Counted from the stretch's first letter, positions 1 to 10,291 are shown. The stretch is DNA of 64,000 bases from Euclidia mi (GCA_944739405.2 OX123209.2:15084217-15148216); one strand, 5' to 3'. Notes: generated by a model from the letters alone, not told the origin. Numbers and translations: made by a program.

Positions 1-1116
1 TTTTTAAATTTATGAGCCCCATGTTCTTATCACACTCTAAGTATGAATGTCCTCTGATTAGGTAAGTAATTTTAATTGAATCCAAAATTCTCATAACATG
101 GACAACAAAGTGAATAAACCTTACCACAGTGTAGTTTTTATTCTGTCCACCTGCTGAGTCACAAAATATTTCTAAATTCTTGACACGTGGATCCAAATAG
201 TTTGTTAAATAATGAAATAAAAATGAAATAAAAATGAAACTACTTCGTCGGAACCCTTACGCCCACAAGTCTCAGGGTAAGTGTAAAAGTAGGAGCTAGC
301 ATCACTCAGCATATGCAAGTTAAATGAGTAAATGGACAACTGTCGTTTATAATACACATCATTAGTAGTTATATTAGGCAAGCTAATATTTTTCTGGTAG
401 TCCATAGCAATAGCTTATGTAGAAACATCAGTCTTACTTTTAATTCTGGCATTCCTTTTTCTGTCGTAAAAAGTTTGTACCTTTTTCTTATGTAGATTGT
501 TGACAATTGTTAATCTTTTTAACTCTTCCTGGTTCCCTTCAGCCACCAAAGCCTTAGCTTTAATATTAAACTCATCACAGGCACTACAAGTGTCAGTGCG
601 AGGGTAACCAAATGATATATTAAATTCTGTATTAAAAATGTTTCATAACAAACATAATTCTCAGGGTAAGCATCCAAATACAACTTATGCAAGATCTTCA
701 GGTAAATATTCTTTTTTGGTGTCTTTCATACTATAGTGGCTTTGCCTTCCTTTAAATGATTTTATGTGATTACATATTAATTGCTTCCTATTATCAACTC
801 ATTTTTTGTGTGAACTACCTTTTCCTCTTTTATCATCTGGTGTCATTCCCAATTTTAATAACTTCTGCAAGTGCTCAAGTTTTCCTTTTGTAATACCAAA
901 AATAGACAAAAAATCTTTGTAACATACAGGTACTTCTAATATCTTATCGTCTTCCTCTACTATTCTTACTTTATACGTTAAATGATTATGGTGAAAATTT
1001 GCATCCATCTCATCCTTTCTACTACGCCTTCTTTTAACCTCTGGTACGTCATGAACATAGACATAGCGATCCCTTTGTGTGTTTGACATTTTGAAGCGCG
1101 CGGGGCGTGATGTCAT
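1..1116 (-). pseudogene. DUF7869-family (putative transposon-derived) gene, broken, unit 1
   Basis: Unrecognised function; the family is common in insects and other metazoans in multicopy, transposon-like form, and assignment to it is from memory of its motifs. Reading leftward, the N-terminal piece (1116-799) has a basic stretch and a VCYKDF/ITKGKLEHL segment typical of the family. Next, in shifting frames, come HIKSF...SHYS and a TDTC-type Cys pair. Then follow MDYQKNISLPN (405 down) and the hallmark IFCDSAGGQNKNYTVV ahead of RGHSYLECDKNMG. The spaced acidic residues (MDYQ, CDSAGG, LECD) would fit an RNase-H-like DDE fold, but that is inference. Several frameshifts and stops separate the pieces. 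The C-terminus lies beyond the window start; in the other copies it is cut by a P-element remnant. Confidence 0.7.
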
Positions 1117-2120
1117 ATGTTTATATAATTTGAATTATTTCGTGATTATGTTAACACAAACTGGATATTGTGATTGTTATAGAAAACCAGATAACTAAAG
1201 AGCATTTTGATCTATTTATTATACTATAATTGTATTTTGTTTTTATTTGACAGGCCTACAAAATGTAACATTCCCGAAACTTTTACTCACCTAATAAAAT
1301 TATCTTTATTGATATGTTTTTCTTTTACTTTTCCACTAAATATTGTTATTTTCATACAGATAAATAACCGATATATCATCTGATATAAACAAAATAAGCT
1401 CCTCCTAAGAAAAATATAAAATAGCAGTTTGAAAACTGCCAAAACATTGTCAAAATCTCAGATCATTGGCAATAATTTTCGACATTCGTTTATCACTAAT
1501 AACAAAATTACTTACCCTAAGCTGTTTGTTGTTACTTATTTGGATACATACAACATTCATTTAGTGATAAACACTGAAAACTCACCAGGTTTAGTGGATA
1601 AAAACATATTTTTCTATGCAAATATGTAAAATGTCCTAGAAATCGACAGTGTTTAGTTGCAAGCACATTTTGGCATGTTTGGGTGAAAATGAGTGATCGT
1701 TCTCTATGCTACCACAGAGTAAATAAATAGGGCAATTCAATAACGTAGCAAACTACTATATCATATGTAGATACAAAATAAATCTAAAAATCTATCGAGA
1801 ATGTCTTCCACGATATATTTTATCGCGATCTGAGGCGTATGCATGTGTGCGTGAATTGCATTGTCACTCGTATGTTTAGTCAAGGATCAGTGTCGTGACG
1901 TCACCGCGTAAACTTCGCTCATCTGTCTTGTCAAGGATCCTTGACAACATACAGTATGTTCTGTTTGGCAATATATTGTGATGTTTGAGGTATGTAATAA
2001 AAACGAGATTCTTATTTTTATTAGTTTATTGAAATATGGAGTAAATAAATATTTATACTTTTATGACTTTATAAATAAAACCAAGGTTACACACAAAATT
2101 AATATATTTATATACAGTTA
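1117..2120. other. AT-rich spacer, no gene seen
   Basis: Lies between the DUF7869 remnant and piggyBac A. The only ORF (1429-1629, plus) has low complexity and no recognisable motif. A 116-bp stretch here (from about 1702) is the source of the templated insertion found inside piggyBac A in the other copies. Either end of piggyBac A may lie here, but no CCC-type terminus beside TTAA could be fixed. Confidence 0.5.
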
Positions 2121-3911
2121 TTAAATAACAAATAAAATAAAATAAGTGTGTGTGTAAATACTAAAAAAAAATGTAAAAAGAAAAAAATACAATTCCTCTA
2201 GGGTATGATACTCACGAAAGCACATTCCGAGGCAAAGAAAAACGTCACATAAAGAACAGACGACCGTGGTTGTTTTACGCACGTTTTTGGCGGCGCAGCG
2301 GACGCACCGACCCCTCTTCACTTTTTCCTGCTTTTTTGACGTGCGTTCTGCCTGTATGTCCTGTTGCTCTGGGAAGTGTCCCAGAGTAAGGTCCAGCCGG
2401 GCAGAACGCACGCCACTGGCACCTTGCCGCGGATTTACTGTCTTGCCGTAGCGCAAGAAAATTTCTTGCGCTAACGCGTATCTGAATTGTCTATGTGACA
2501 TTTTTCTTTGTTGCGAGAGATCAGCATTCGCGCAATGGATGATGTGGGCGTTCATTATGGACACATTGAGGAGGCGCCGAAAAACTTTGATGTACCATTT
2601 TAGTCCCCTCTTCCTTTCTAAAAGGTACATCGAAAGTTTTTGGTCTTTCAAATCGACGCCTCCCATGTGTCGGTTGTAGTCATGCACTACGACGAGTTTG
2701 ATGCAATCCATCCCTGCACGTGCCCCAACGTTGTCTCGTTACGGTGATAAGTGGACAAAGTGGTGACTAGCTTTACATCTTTCCAACAGCCACGTCACCA
2801 CAATGTACACTTATCACCTGCCCCCTGGGTACACGCTTTTCATTGATATCTTTTATAACCTGGGGTGTCCCTACCCGGCGCCGGTTAAGTGTTCCGACTA
2901 CGTCGGTCATTTTGGATTTTAAAAATCGGGCCAGGGACACGGAGTTATAAAAGTTATCCATGAAAAGCGTGTACCCTTTGCCCAAATAGCCCCCCATCAG
3001 TGTTAAAACAATTTTTGCGGTCGAACTTGTGAAGCCAAAATAGGTTTTGTCGAAGCTGTTTTACCAGTATAGATGACAGTCTTCAGACAGTAGCCAGTTA
3101 CCGCCTCGCAAAGTTCGTACGTCTTCATGCCGAATCGTGCTGCTTTGGATCGGATGCACTGCACCCAACTCAAGCGCCCTTTCCAAAGCAGCAACGACTC
3201 GTCAATAGACAGTTCTATGCAAGGCGTGTAAATGGCTTGAAATTCTGAATTTAGGTGTGCCAAAACAGAATTTATTTTGAACAGTTTTCGTTCCTCCCTG
3301 TTCATGGCTGGAGACAAGAAGTCATTGTCGGCAAAGTGCAGGAATTTCATGAGCAGCCAAAAACCGTTGTAGTGACAGGAGGCTACGGAACCTCGGCATG
3401 CTCAAGATGCCCGTAGACCAGTACTCATCGATACGGCTCGTGACACAGATATGCTTATGGGTATAATGAAAATCATTATACCCATAAGCCGGAAAATTTC
3501 GTCAGTGGTCGTTTCCACCCACCCGTTCAGCCGCGATGACGGAGTCAGGGTATCTGTCTCAACAGCCGTATCGATGGTACGTTGAGCATACTTATTGGTT
3601 TCGCCCACAATCATGTCCATGATGGGCAGGTCCCAAATTTGAGTAAACAGGTCCAATGGACCCGTTCCCTCAATTTTGGGACCTGCCTCCTCGCGAAATG
3701 CTGACTTTTCGCCGCAGAATGTGGTGAAATCATCACCCCAGAGGAATTCCTCGTTTTGAGCCGCCCTTTCGTCTTCTTCGTCGTCTTCTTCTTCTCCCTG
3801 CAGAAGCTGCTGCAGCTCTTCGAGAGTGAGGTTCTCCCCTTCATCAACCTCACTGCTAGACTCACCCAGCACCGCTTCTGCAGGGGACGACTCGAAGAAC
3901 TGCTCGTTATC
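2121..3911 (-). pseudogene. piggyBac-superfamily transposase A, broken, unit 1
   Basis: piggyBac transposases cut and paste DNA at TTAA sites with three catalytic aspartates. The order here is typical: acidic N-terminus (3872-3402), the ELSIDESLLLWKG motif (first Asp, in 3350-3003), LFMDNFYNSV (second Asp, in 2997-2773), YNRHMGGVDLKDQ (third-Asp region), then a C-terminal Cys-rich domain with CVRC, CSLC and CFREYH (2711-2121). A tttttatag acceptor just right of 3911 suggests the N-terminal piece is a downstream exon. At least three frameshifts and stops interrupt it: after MGIMIF at a palindrome, near TGKTAS, and after VAVGKM. Copy 1 keeps the C-terminus uninterrupted, unlike copies 2, 3 and 4, so it is closest to the ancestor there. 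Confidence 0.9.
3453..3489. repeat. Perfect 17-bp palindrome inside piggyBac A
   Basis: GCTTATGGGTATAATGA is followed by AAA and its exact reverse complement. It sits where the conserved RLMGIMIF motif ends and the reading frame is lost. Confidence 0.9.
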
Positions 3912-3935
3912 CTATAAAAACAGAAATGTTCCAAC

Positions 3936-4702
3936 TAGGAGTGGGTAATATCACTTTTTATGAATATCAAATCGTATCTATATATCGATATTCGATATCG
4001 GATTTTGAAACACTATATTTTCTGAAACTATATATTAATAGATACTGTCAGATACAACGGATGCGCTATATTTCTGATATATTGCAACGAATATCTTTTA
4101 AGGTTTTCATACCTAATGTGATATTTAATTTTGTTGTGTCAATGATAGTATATATCAAAATTTAAATGAACCGTCCTTCATACTATATATTTTATCTACC
4201 TATTCAGTTGCAATATTATAACAATATTTTATGTTAAGTAATTTCATTTAAGTATATTACTATTGTTCAAGTTTCACCAAATTTTATATTTTTGCATAAT
4301 GCGTCATTATTTACTTATCTGCTCGTAAGGTCGAAGTTTAAAATGAAACAATCATTTTACCAAAATTAATGGGCTACACTTAAACTACATACCTATACCA
4401 ATATAACATTTACGCCCAGAATGTCACGTTTAGAATCGTACTTAGCATCTGTCCGTTTACAACTATTTCAGCCTTATTATTCGCGCTCTCACTCTGTCGT
4501 CGCGTCGTTGGCCGGCAAGCAAAATAGGTATAACCGTTCGTATACGATTCCTTTTGTTCGATGTGATACGCGTATCGCTCGATATTTGACAGTATACTGT
4601 TTCGTGAAATATATAGTTTTAGATTTGGTCGATATCAGATTTACGATATTGCATCGATATATAGATTCAATATCTATATAGGATTTATATCGCCCACTCC
4701 TA
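3936..4702. mobile_element. hAT-type MITE, 767 bp, unit 1 only
   Basis: The ends are TAGGAGTGGG and its inverse. The flanking 8-bp duplication GTTCCAAC is at 3928-3935 and 4703-4710. Copies 2-4 show the single uninterrupted site. The 8-bp duplication and TA(G)G-type ends fit hAT. Inside, many ATCGATAT-like motifs lie near both ends and may be transposase-binding repeats. It has no transposase ORF and is therefore non-autonomous. It lies just upstream of the piggyBac A acceptor. Confidence 0.9.
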
Positions 4703-4800
4703 GTTCCAACACCCAAAGTGCAAACAAAAGAACATGCATCACCTGTGTAGCGATAAAAAAGGAATGCCCTAAAATGTTGCAATGGTTATGAGCCGTTAAA

Positions 4801-5115
4801 AATTAGGTACCTATGTTTCGTAAATAATAATTTTAAATAAATTATAAAACCAACACCAATCATGCCCCACGCAAGATATTGTTAGTTACACAGTTCAATT
4901 TAGATACATGCAAGCAGGCCCTTATTCATCCGACTATAATAGTAAGAAATTTCCATAAAGTTCCAGTAGTTGTGGATCATGAAGAAATTAGGTACCTACG
5001 GTTCGTAATTATTAATTTAAAAGGTACAAAAAACTAACACCAGTCATGCAGCACGCAAGATATTGTCAGTGGCAGAATAGTAAAATAATAATAGTTAAAT
5101 TCAAGCAGACTCTTT
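4801..5115. repeat. Imperfect tandem duplication, about 185-bp period
   Basis: Blocks beginning ATTAGGTACCTA at about 4802 and 4987 share diverged copies of AACACCARTCATG and CACGCAAGATATTGT. The duplication is old, as it is clearly diverged and present in all units. It lies in the presumed intron upstream of piggyBac A. Confidence 0.7.
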
Positions 5116-5259
5116 CTCTATTATGAATCGAAATTTATATACACACTGACCATCATCAGCGGCGTAAGTGGCACATGGGTTCAGATCTCAGTTGCAGCCT
5201 GCAAATAATAGCTACGTAATAAACTAAATACTTAAATTTTATAAAAAATAAATTCATAC

Positions 5260-5313
5260 GCTATCGGCCATGTAGGGCGTGAATGACGCCTCGCCAGACG
5301 CAGTTGCCGAAGT
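5260..5313 (-). other. 54-nt exon-like segment upstream of piggyBac A
   Basis: Minus strand shows ttttcag acceptor, 18 open codons ending MADS, then a GTATGA donor. Both borders are in phase with the acceptor at 3911 that opens the acidic N-terminus of piggyBac A, so this may be its first or second exon. In copy 1 one residue differs from the others (Y for N before the Met). The splicing is inferred from sequence only. Confidence 0.45.
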
Positions 5314-5359
5314 CTGAAAATAGATTTTTGTAAGAATTACTGATGTAAAACAAAATTAT

Positions 5360-5859
5360 TGGTTCGGCGATACACCGAAACCGTAGGTAGGTTCTAGGCG
5401 ACTTGGGAGGGAAATGGACTGTATACAGAGGATAGCGGTTCTTCGCCGCCTAGGAGATGGTTACGGGAGTGGTGATTGAGTGGGTATAGGATATTTCAAG
5501 GATGGAGGGCACTTACCTTATACAACCTTCTTCGTTTCCGAAGGGCAGTCTTCTGGTGGTTGCAGCTGCTTGTTTTCACTTCACTTCACCGTCACTCCCA
5601 CTTGCGAGCGGTTTATATATGTGGTAATAATCACATACAGCGATGCGGCGCGATACGAACGAGACGGCGTTCTCAGCGAGCGGAATGTTCTGGACTGTCA
5701 CTCGCGTCGACGATCGCGGCGACGAATCGGGCGAAAGGCAGTGCCTCTTCCAGGGAGTGGGAGAGAGGGAGACGGAAATATGGTATCGCTCACACTTGTA
5801 CGTGGAACGATTGATGTTGATGCGATTAGTTATAGATAGGAAGGTAGATGGCGCTACCA
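5360..5859 (-). repeat. BEL/Pao 3' LTR, 500 bp, unit 1
   Basis: Begins TGGTTCGGCG and ends GCGCTACCA on the plus strand, so it has TG...CA ends, and lies next to a polypurine tract. A strong donor-like AAG/GTAAGT lies inside on the minus strand near 5513. Several overlapping ORFs in this GC-rich LTR look like chance. Confidence 0.9.
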
Positions 5860-5880
5860 TATCCCCCCGGCCCTAAAGGG
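5860..5880 (-). promoter_or_regulatory. Polypurine tract of BEL/Pao
   Basis: On the minus strand a purine-rich GGGCCGGGGGGATA run directly abuts the LTR start TGGTAGCG. This is where plus-strand DNA priming occurs in LTR elements. Confidence 0.75.
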
Positions 5881-6078
5881 TTGCCTTTAAAAAATAAAAA
5901 TAGAATTGAACTTAGCTATGTTGGGTGTACTACCGCATAACCCATCAATAGGCTAAGACAGCGATATGACAATAAAATTAATCTAAATTAACTTTAGCGA
6001 AAACTACAAACGCAATAATAGCGAAAACTACTAACTAAATACTTAAACTAAGAGGTAGGTCCAACTTCAGGCTAGATC

Positions 6079-7177
6079 TCACTGAGTTGGAAGCGGACGC
6101 GAGTTGATCCGTGCCTCGACTTGTGCAAGGACAGTTAAAGGCTCTTCGTAAGAGAGGATCTGTTGACCTATAACTTTGAAGAGATGCGTTTTAATTACTT
6201 TGACCATGCTTGCCCAACATCCACCGAAATGTGGTGATGCTGGTGGAATAAACTTCCAGTCAATATGATCTATGGAAAGTTCTTCCTGAAGACGAGTACG
6301 ATAACCCGCGACGTGATTGAAACAAGTAGCGGGAACAAGTTCAATCAATTTACTAACGCGGTTGGCGACAAAAGTCTGCCAGCGGTGAGGAGAAGAATAA
6401 ATCCAAGCGAGCACTACCTTGGAGTCGGAAAATGCGTATATTTATTAATAGAGTAGTGGGGCAAAACTGTGTCTTGAACCTTGCGGAGCAACTGAGACAG
6501 CAGAAGGGCCGCGCACAACTCCAGTCTCGCAACCGAAATGGTTTTAACAGGCGAGACCTTAGACTTGGCACAAACTAACTGCACCGAGTAGTTAGAACCA
6601 ATGCGGACTTGCAGATATACGACACCGCCGTGAGCACGCTCGCTGGCGTCAGCGAAACCTATTAAGTTGACGGTACATCCATCTACCAACCCAAGATGAC
6701 GCGGAATAGTAATATGATTGAGCGCGGCAAGCTCAATACAAAACTGGCCCCAAGCGGCGACAATATGGTCAAGGGGTGTTTCATCCCACTCACACTTTGA
6801 TAGCCAAAGCTCCTTGATCAAGAGCTTGGCGTACAAAATTGTGGGAGCCACAAACCCATTATGTCCCATAGTCGAGCCACTGTGGACAGCATAGTGCGCT
6901 TGGCGCACTTATCATCTGGTGGTGAGACGTCAAACCGAAAACTATCGCAGGATTTGTCCCAGCGTAAACCGAGAACCTTATGCGGTACAGACTTCTCAAA
7001 CTCAATGTCTGGAGAAGCTTTATGAGAATCTGGTATGCGTGCGAGAACCTCCTTAGAGTTGCTTGTCCATTTAACAAGATCAAACTGGCCTCGCTTGAAA
7101 AGCTGAATAAGCTCTTCACAAAGCGAAATTGCTAGCGGAGCGGGTACGACATTACAGGCAATGCCGTCTATATACAA
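6079..7177 (-). pseudogene. BEL/Pao pol remnant (RT end, RNase H, integrase end), unit 1
   Basis: The right piece (7177-6818) is the end of the reverse transcriptase: YIDG stands where the catalytic YxDD box belongs, followed by FDLVKWTSNS and the thumb region with RTMLSTVARLWDIMG. A frameshift leads to the piece 6908-6414 with GFADASERAHGGVVYL and ARLELCAALLLSQL, typical of BEL RNase H. Another frameshift precedes VLAWIYSSPHRW; about 30 codons later the sequence jumps to an integrase C-terminal part, WKFIPPASPHFGGCW. The first half of RT, most of integrase and its catalytic core are missing. All copies share these lesions. Confidence 0.9.
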
Positions 7178-7187
7178 AGCGGATGTG

Positions 7188-7241
7188 TAGTATAGTATAG
7201 TGTAACGTAGCGTAGCTTAGCGTAATATAGCATAGCATAGC
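7188..7241. repeat. Degenerate TAGCR/TAGTA pentamer microsatellite
   Basis: Runs of TAGTA, TAGCG and TAGCA pentamers occupy the join between the end of gag-protease and the surviving RT fragment. Copy 1 has TAACG and TAATA variants; copies 2-4 are more regular. It is not the TTAGG telomere repeat. Confidence 0.8.
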
Positions 7242-7244
7242 TAA

Positions 7245-9275
7245 TTAGTGCTTTATCTTACACACAGTTTTAGCACCCACCTTGATCTCTTGAAGAGCAG
7301 AACAACAACAAGACGTAATACAATGGGAAGTATGTAACGTAGGTACGGTACCCATAATCACATACCAAAGTACCGTCTCAATAGCGGGCGGTAAATCATA
7401 TCGCTCACTACGTACTATTTTAGTTAGTAGCAAGTGCGGAAATATTGAAGCTCCGATCAAAAGATCAATGCCTGCCGGATTCGCAAACTCCGCGTCGGCT
7501 AGCGGCAATGACTCGAGATGAGTGAGTGATGCTACGTCTACCTTAGCGTTCGGCAATGCGTCCGTGATACGCTCCACGATAAGCGAAGAAATGTTAAAAT
7601 TAATATTCCTATCAAAACGCGAATGTATTTTAATATCTACGGAACCCCTGCAATGCTTTTCTGATCCGCCTATCCCTTTGACGGTTGAGTTAGTATTTTT
7701 AAAGTTATTCCATAATCCGAGGCGTTTGAAGCATTCCGATGTTATTAGATTGGTCTGAGATGCGCTATCTAGCAGACAACGTACCATGTGCGGCGACCCA
7801 TTAACATCATATACGATAACTTGCGCTGTCGCTAACAGTACCGTCTTAGACGCCGTACACTGCGTTTTGGCCCTGCGCGGATCATTATAGATGCGCGAGT
7901 GCCGTCCTCGCGTGCGCGTCGCCCGCGCAATGGATGTCATACACAACGATACTTCGCCCTCAGACGCGGAAGGCGCAGCTACCGTGGTCTGCACCTGCGG
8001 CGCAAGTGTGTCAAGGTTAGCGGCTTGGCTTGACAACGGGTTATCTTTATCAAAATGTAACAGTGTATGATGTTTTTGATTACATGAGCGACATCTCGTT
8101 CTACTAGAACAATTACTCGTTTTATGTTTTATGCTTAAGCAGTTAATGCAAGCTTTGTTATCTTTTACGCATTTAAAACGAGCGGTTGCATGCAAATTAT
8201 CGAAGGCGGGACACTTGTATAAGTGGCCGTGCACTATATTACTGCACAGACACTTCTGTAAATTATTATTATTAGATTCCGAACATGTAACGTAAGATTG
8301 TGGATTAGGGACCGAGTTATTACCACTATTTCGCGATTTATTCAACCTTTGTTTGTTGCTGTTAGTGTTAGACGGGCCAGGTGAACCAGACTGCGTATTA
8401 TGAAATATTCGACACTGATCTTTTATGAACGAAATAAAACTATCTAGTGTAGGTATTTTATTATTGCGTTCCGTCATCTCGAATGCGCGAATTGTATCAG
8501 TGTCAAACTTTTTTAAAGCGAGTTGAAGCAACATAAAGTCGGAAAGATCTTCTAATTTTAAATTCCTAAGAGAATTAACCGCGGTTACGAAGTTATCAAT
8601 AAACAGCTGGAAATTCGAGACAGACGCGTTGCCGGACAGTTTGAGATTTAAAGCTTGGTCAAAGTACGTAGACGCTAGGACGCGCGTGTCCTGATATCTG
8701 TCAAGTAGTGACTGAAATATGACCTGATAATTCTCAGCACTGGGTGTGACACCTGCAAATACGGACTGGGCTTTCGGTGACAGTTTACCTATTAAATAGT
8801 ACAACCTGTCAGCATCTGTCAGAGAACCATTATCGTGCACTGTAGACTTAAAACTCGCATAGAATAACGGCCAATTTCGTATATCTCCGTCAAACGACAT
8901 AATCTCGATTGGCGGTAATCTCGGTTTGCGGGCAACGGGCTCTGCCGAACATTTACCCTCCAATTGCGATTGTATACGCTTAATAATACAATAAAGATCT
9001 TCGAATGAGGTATACGCCTGATAGTTCGGTTTTTCATCAGGATTGATAGAAAGTAATCTTGCGTTATAATCGTCTAACAACTTATGAAAATCTGTTCGAA
9101 TACTATCTACTGTTATACAATAACTGAGAAATGCTTCGCTATTACTGTCAGACATAGATGCGGTTTTTGATCGTTCATAGATGTTTTGAATGCGCTCAAA
9201 TAAAATATTGCGTTTGGCTTCCAAGATTGTCATCTCTTTGTCTTCCGACACGCGTGACTTCTTTTGTTGTGACAT
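7245..9275 (-). CDS. BEL/Pao gag-protease polyprotein, 676 aa
   Basis: This single open frame is the best preserved gene of the retrotransposon. The N-terminal coiled region is followed by a DUF1759-type gag core starting near LPPIEIMSFDGDIRNW (about residue 120). Next comes a Cys/His-rich zinc-knuckle region (about 345-410, CLCS, CINC, CRSCNQKHH). A DUF1758-type retroviral-like aspartic protease lies about 480-620, with active-site LLDSASQTNLI and GIDLLIGA. It stops soon after CCCSALQEIK, where pol has been deleted. The start is the first Met, MSQQKKSRV. In copies 2-4 the same frame is split by Harbinger at the codon region matching TTA 7846-7848 here. Confidence 0.9.
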   Translation of the reverse strand: MSQQKKSRVSEDKEMTILEAKRNILFERIQNIYERSKTASMSDSNSEAFLSYCITVDSIRTDFHKLLDDYNARLLSINPDEKPNYQAYTSFEDLYCIIKRIQSQLEGKCSAEPVARKPRLPPIEIMSFDGDIRNWPLFYASFKSTVHDNGSLTDADRLYYLIGKLSPKAQSVFAGVTPSAENYQVIFQSLLDRYQDTRVLASTYFDQALNLKLSGNASVSNFQLFIDNFVTAVNSLRNLKLEDLSDFMLLQLALKKFDTDTIRAFEMTERNNKIPTLDSFISFIKDQCRIFHNTQSGSPGPSNTNSNKQRLNKSRNSGNNSVPNPQSYVTCSESNNNNLQKCLCSNIVHGHLYKCPAFDNLHATARFKCVKDNKACINCLSIKHKTSNCSSRTRCRSCNQKHHTLLHFDKDNPLSSQAANLDTLAPQVQTTVAAPSASEGEVSLCMTSIARATRTRGRHSRIYNDPRRAKTQCTASKTVLLATAQVIVYDVNGSPHMVRCLLDSASQTNLITSECFKRLGLWNNFKNTNSTVKGIGGSEKHCRGSVDIKIHSRFDRNINFNISSLIVERITDALPNAKVDVASLTHLESLPLADAEFANPAGIDLLIGASIFPHLLLTKIVRSERYDLPPAIETVLWYVIMGTVPTLHTSHCITSCCCSALQEIKVGAKTVCKIKH

Positions 9276-9583
9276 GCTTACGTAAGTATAAGCTAATGAG
9301 AACGAAACAAAATAAGAATATCTAATGTATCTATTATTTTACCTAAGTAGGCTAAGTAGGCAACACTTTAGAGCTGAGGAACTAAAAGTTGCTTGAAATA
9401 TGAGATTTATAAGACAACTATGATAGTTCCAGAATTAATAATTTAATAAGTAGGTAGCTACATAAAAGTTTACCTACTGATGCGGGCGGAAATAACCATG
9501 TGACGGTTATGTGAATATATTAGGAGTATAGCTAGGTGCTACGGTAAAACGTAAATGAATCCGACTCGTATGGATAAAAAAAA
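9276..9583 (-). other. BEL/Pao leader between 5' LTR and gag
   Basis: No ORF. No TGG-initial tRNA primer-binding site is evident after the LTR end. Copy 1 lacks about 22 bp near 9541 that copies 2 and 3 have. Confidence 0.6.
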
Positions 9584-10194
9584 TGGTTCGGCGATACACC
9601 GAAACCGTAGATAGGTTCTAGGCGACTTGGGAGGGAAATGGACTGTATACAGAGGATAGCGGTTCTTCGCCGCCTAGGAGATGGTTACGGGAGAGGTGAT
9701 TGAGTGGGTATAGGATATTTCAAGGATGGAGGGCACTTACCTTATACAACCTTCTTCGTCTTCAAGTTTATATAAGCCCAGGTGACTGAGCATGCTCTTC
9801 CTCTGCTCATCAGTATTAAGAGGGCCGTTAATAGCGGCATTGACAAACTTCTCAGCTGACTCTAGAGTCTTGGTCATTGGTTCATTCACCACATTCTTCC
9901 TTGCGCTGGGCATTTGCAGTGTGACTGACTGCTCTATGTTAAAGAAATAACAGAATCGTTTTAGATCCATAAATAAACAACGTGCTTTTTGAAAGTATTC
10001 GGCGTTCTCAGCGAGCGGAATGTTCTGGACTGTCACTCGCGTCGACGATCGCGGCGACGAATCGGGCGAAAGGCAGTGCCTCTTCCAGGGAGTGGGAGAG
10101 AGGGAGACGGAAATATGGTATCGCTCACACTTGTACGTGGAACGATTGATGTTGATGCGATTAGTTATAGATAGGAAGGTAGATGGCGCTACCA
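9584..10194 (-). repeat. BEL/Pao 5' LTR, chimeric, 611 bp
   Basis: Both outer parts match the 3' LTR, but 9760-10000 (241 bp) replaces the 131 bp at 5535-5665 of the normal LTR. The right-hand junction is between GAAAGTATTC and GGCGTTCTC. At the left-hand junction both versions share the motif CTTCTTCGT, so microhomology may have guided the exchange. Confidence 0.85.
9741..9933 (-). other. Exon-like segment captured in the 5' LTR
   Basis: On the minus strand TTTAACATAG gives an acceptor, then about 60 open codons (including PMTKTLESAEKFVNAA and LSHLGLYKLEDEEG), then AAG/GTAAGT donor supplied by the LTR. The peptide is acidic and soluble-looking; I do not recognise it. A real host exon is inferred from frame, borders and amino-acid complexity only. 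Confidence 0.5.
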
Positions 10195-10218
10195 AGTATA
10201 AAATCGGCTTAAAAATAC

Positions 10219-10291
10219 CTACAGCAGCGCCTTCGTCCACAAACTCCAGCATCTCTCCCACTTCAATAGAATTGGAAGTGGGACACCATCT
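10219..10291 (-). other. Exon-like segment 2 of unidentified gene
   Basis: Minus strand has TTGTTTACAG acceptor, open frame containing VGEMLEFVDEGAAV, and a GTATTT donor. It lies directly upstream of the retrotransposon on the same strand as the segment inside the LTR. Family not recognised. Confidence 0.4.

Larger units (their letters stand above)
5360..10194 (-). mobile_element. BEL/Pao LTR retrotransposon, defective, unit 1
   Basis: Order on the minus strand is 5' LTR (right), leader, gag-protease, reverse transcriptase, RNase H, integrase, polypurine tract, 3' LTR (left). Flanks ATTAT (left) and AGTAT (right) could be a diverged 5-bp target duplication, the size usual for BEL/Pao. Pol is largely deleted and frameshifted, so the element cannot move by itself. 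This copy shows the original gag without the Harbinger insertion. Confidence 0.9.

Noticed and set aside
5476..5876. Several overlapping 77-119-codon ORFs on both strands
   Set aside because: They lie wholly in the GC-rich LTR, overlap in several frames, and show no family motif.
7188..7241. Telomeric repeat tract
   Set aside because: Pentamers are TAGCR/TAGTA, not the insect TTAGG, and lie inside a retrotransposon.
9540..9583. tRNA primer-binding site of BEL/Pao
   Set aside because: No stretch beginning TGG that looks like a tRNA 3' end complement follows the 5' LTR; it may be degraded.
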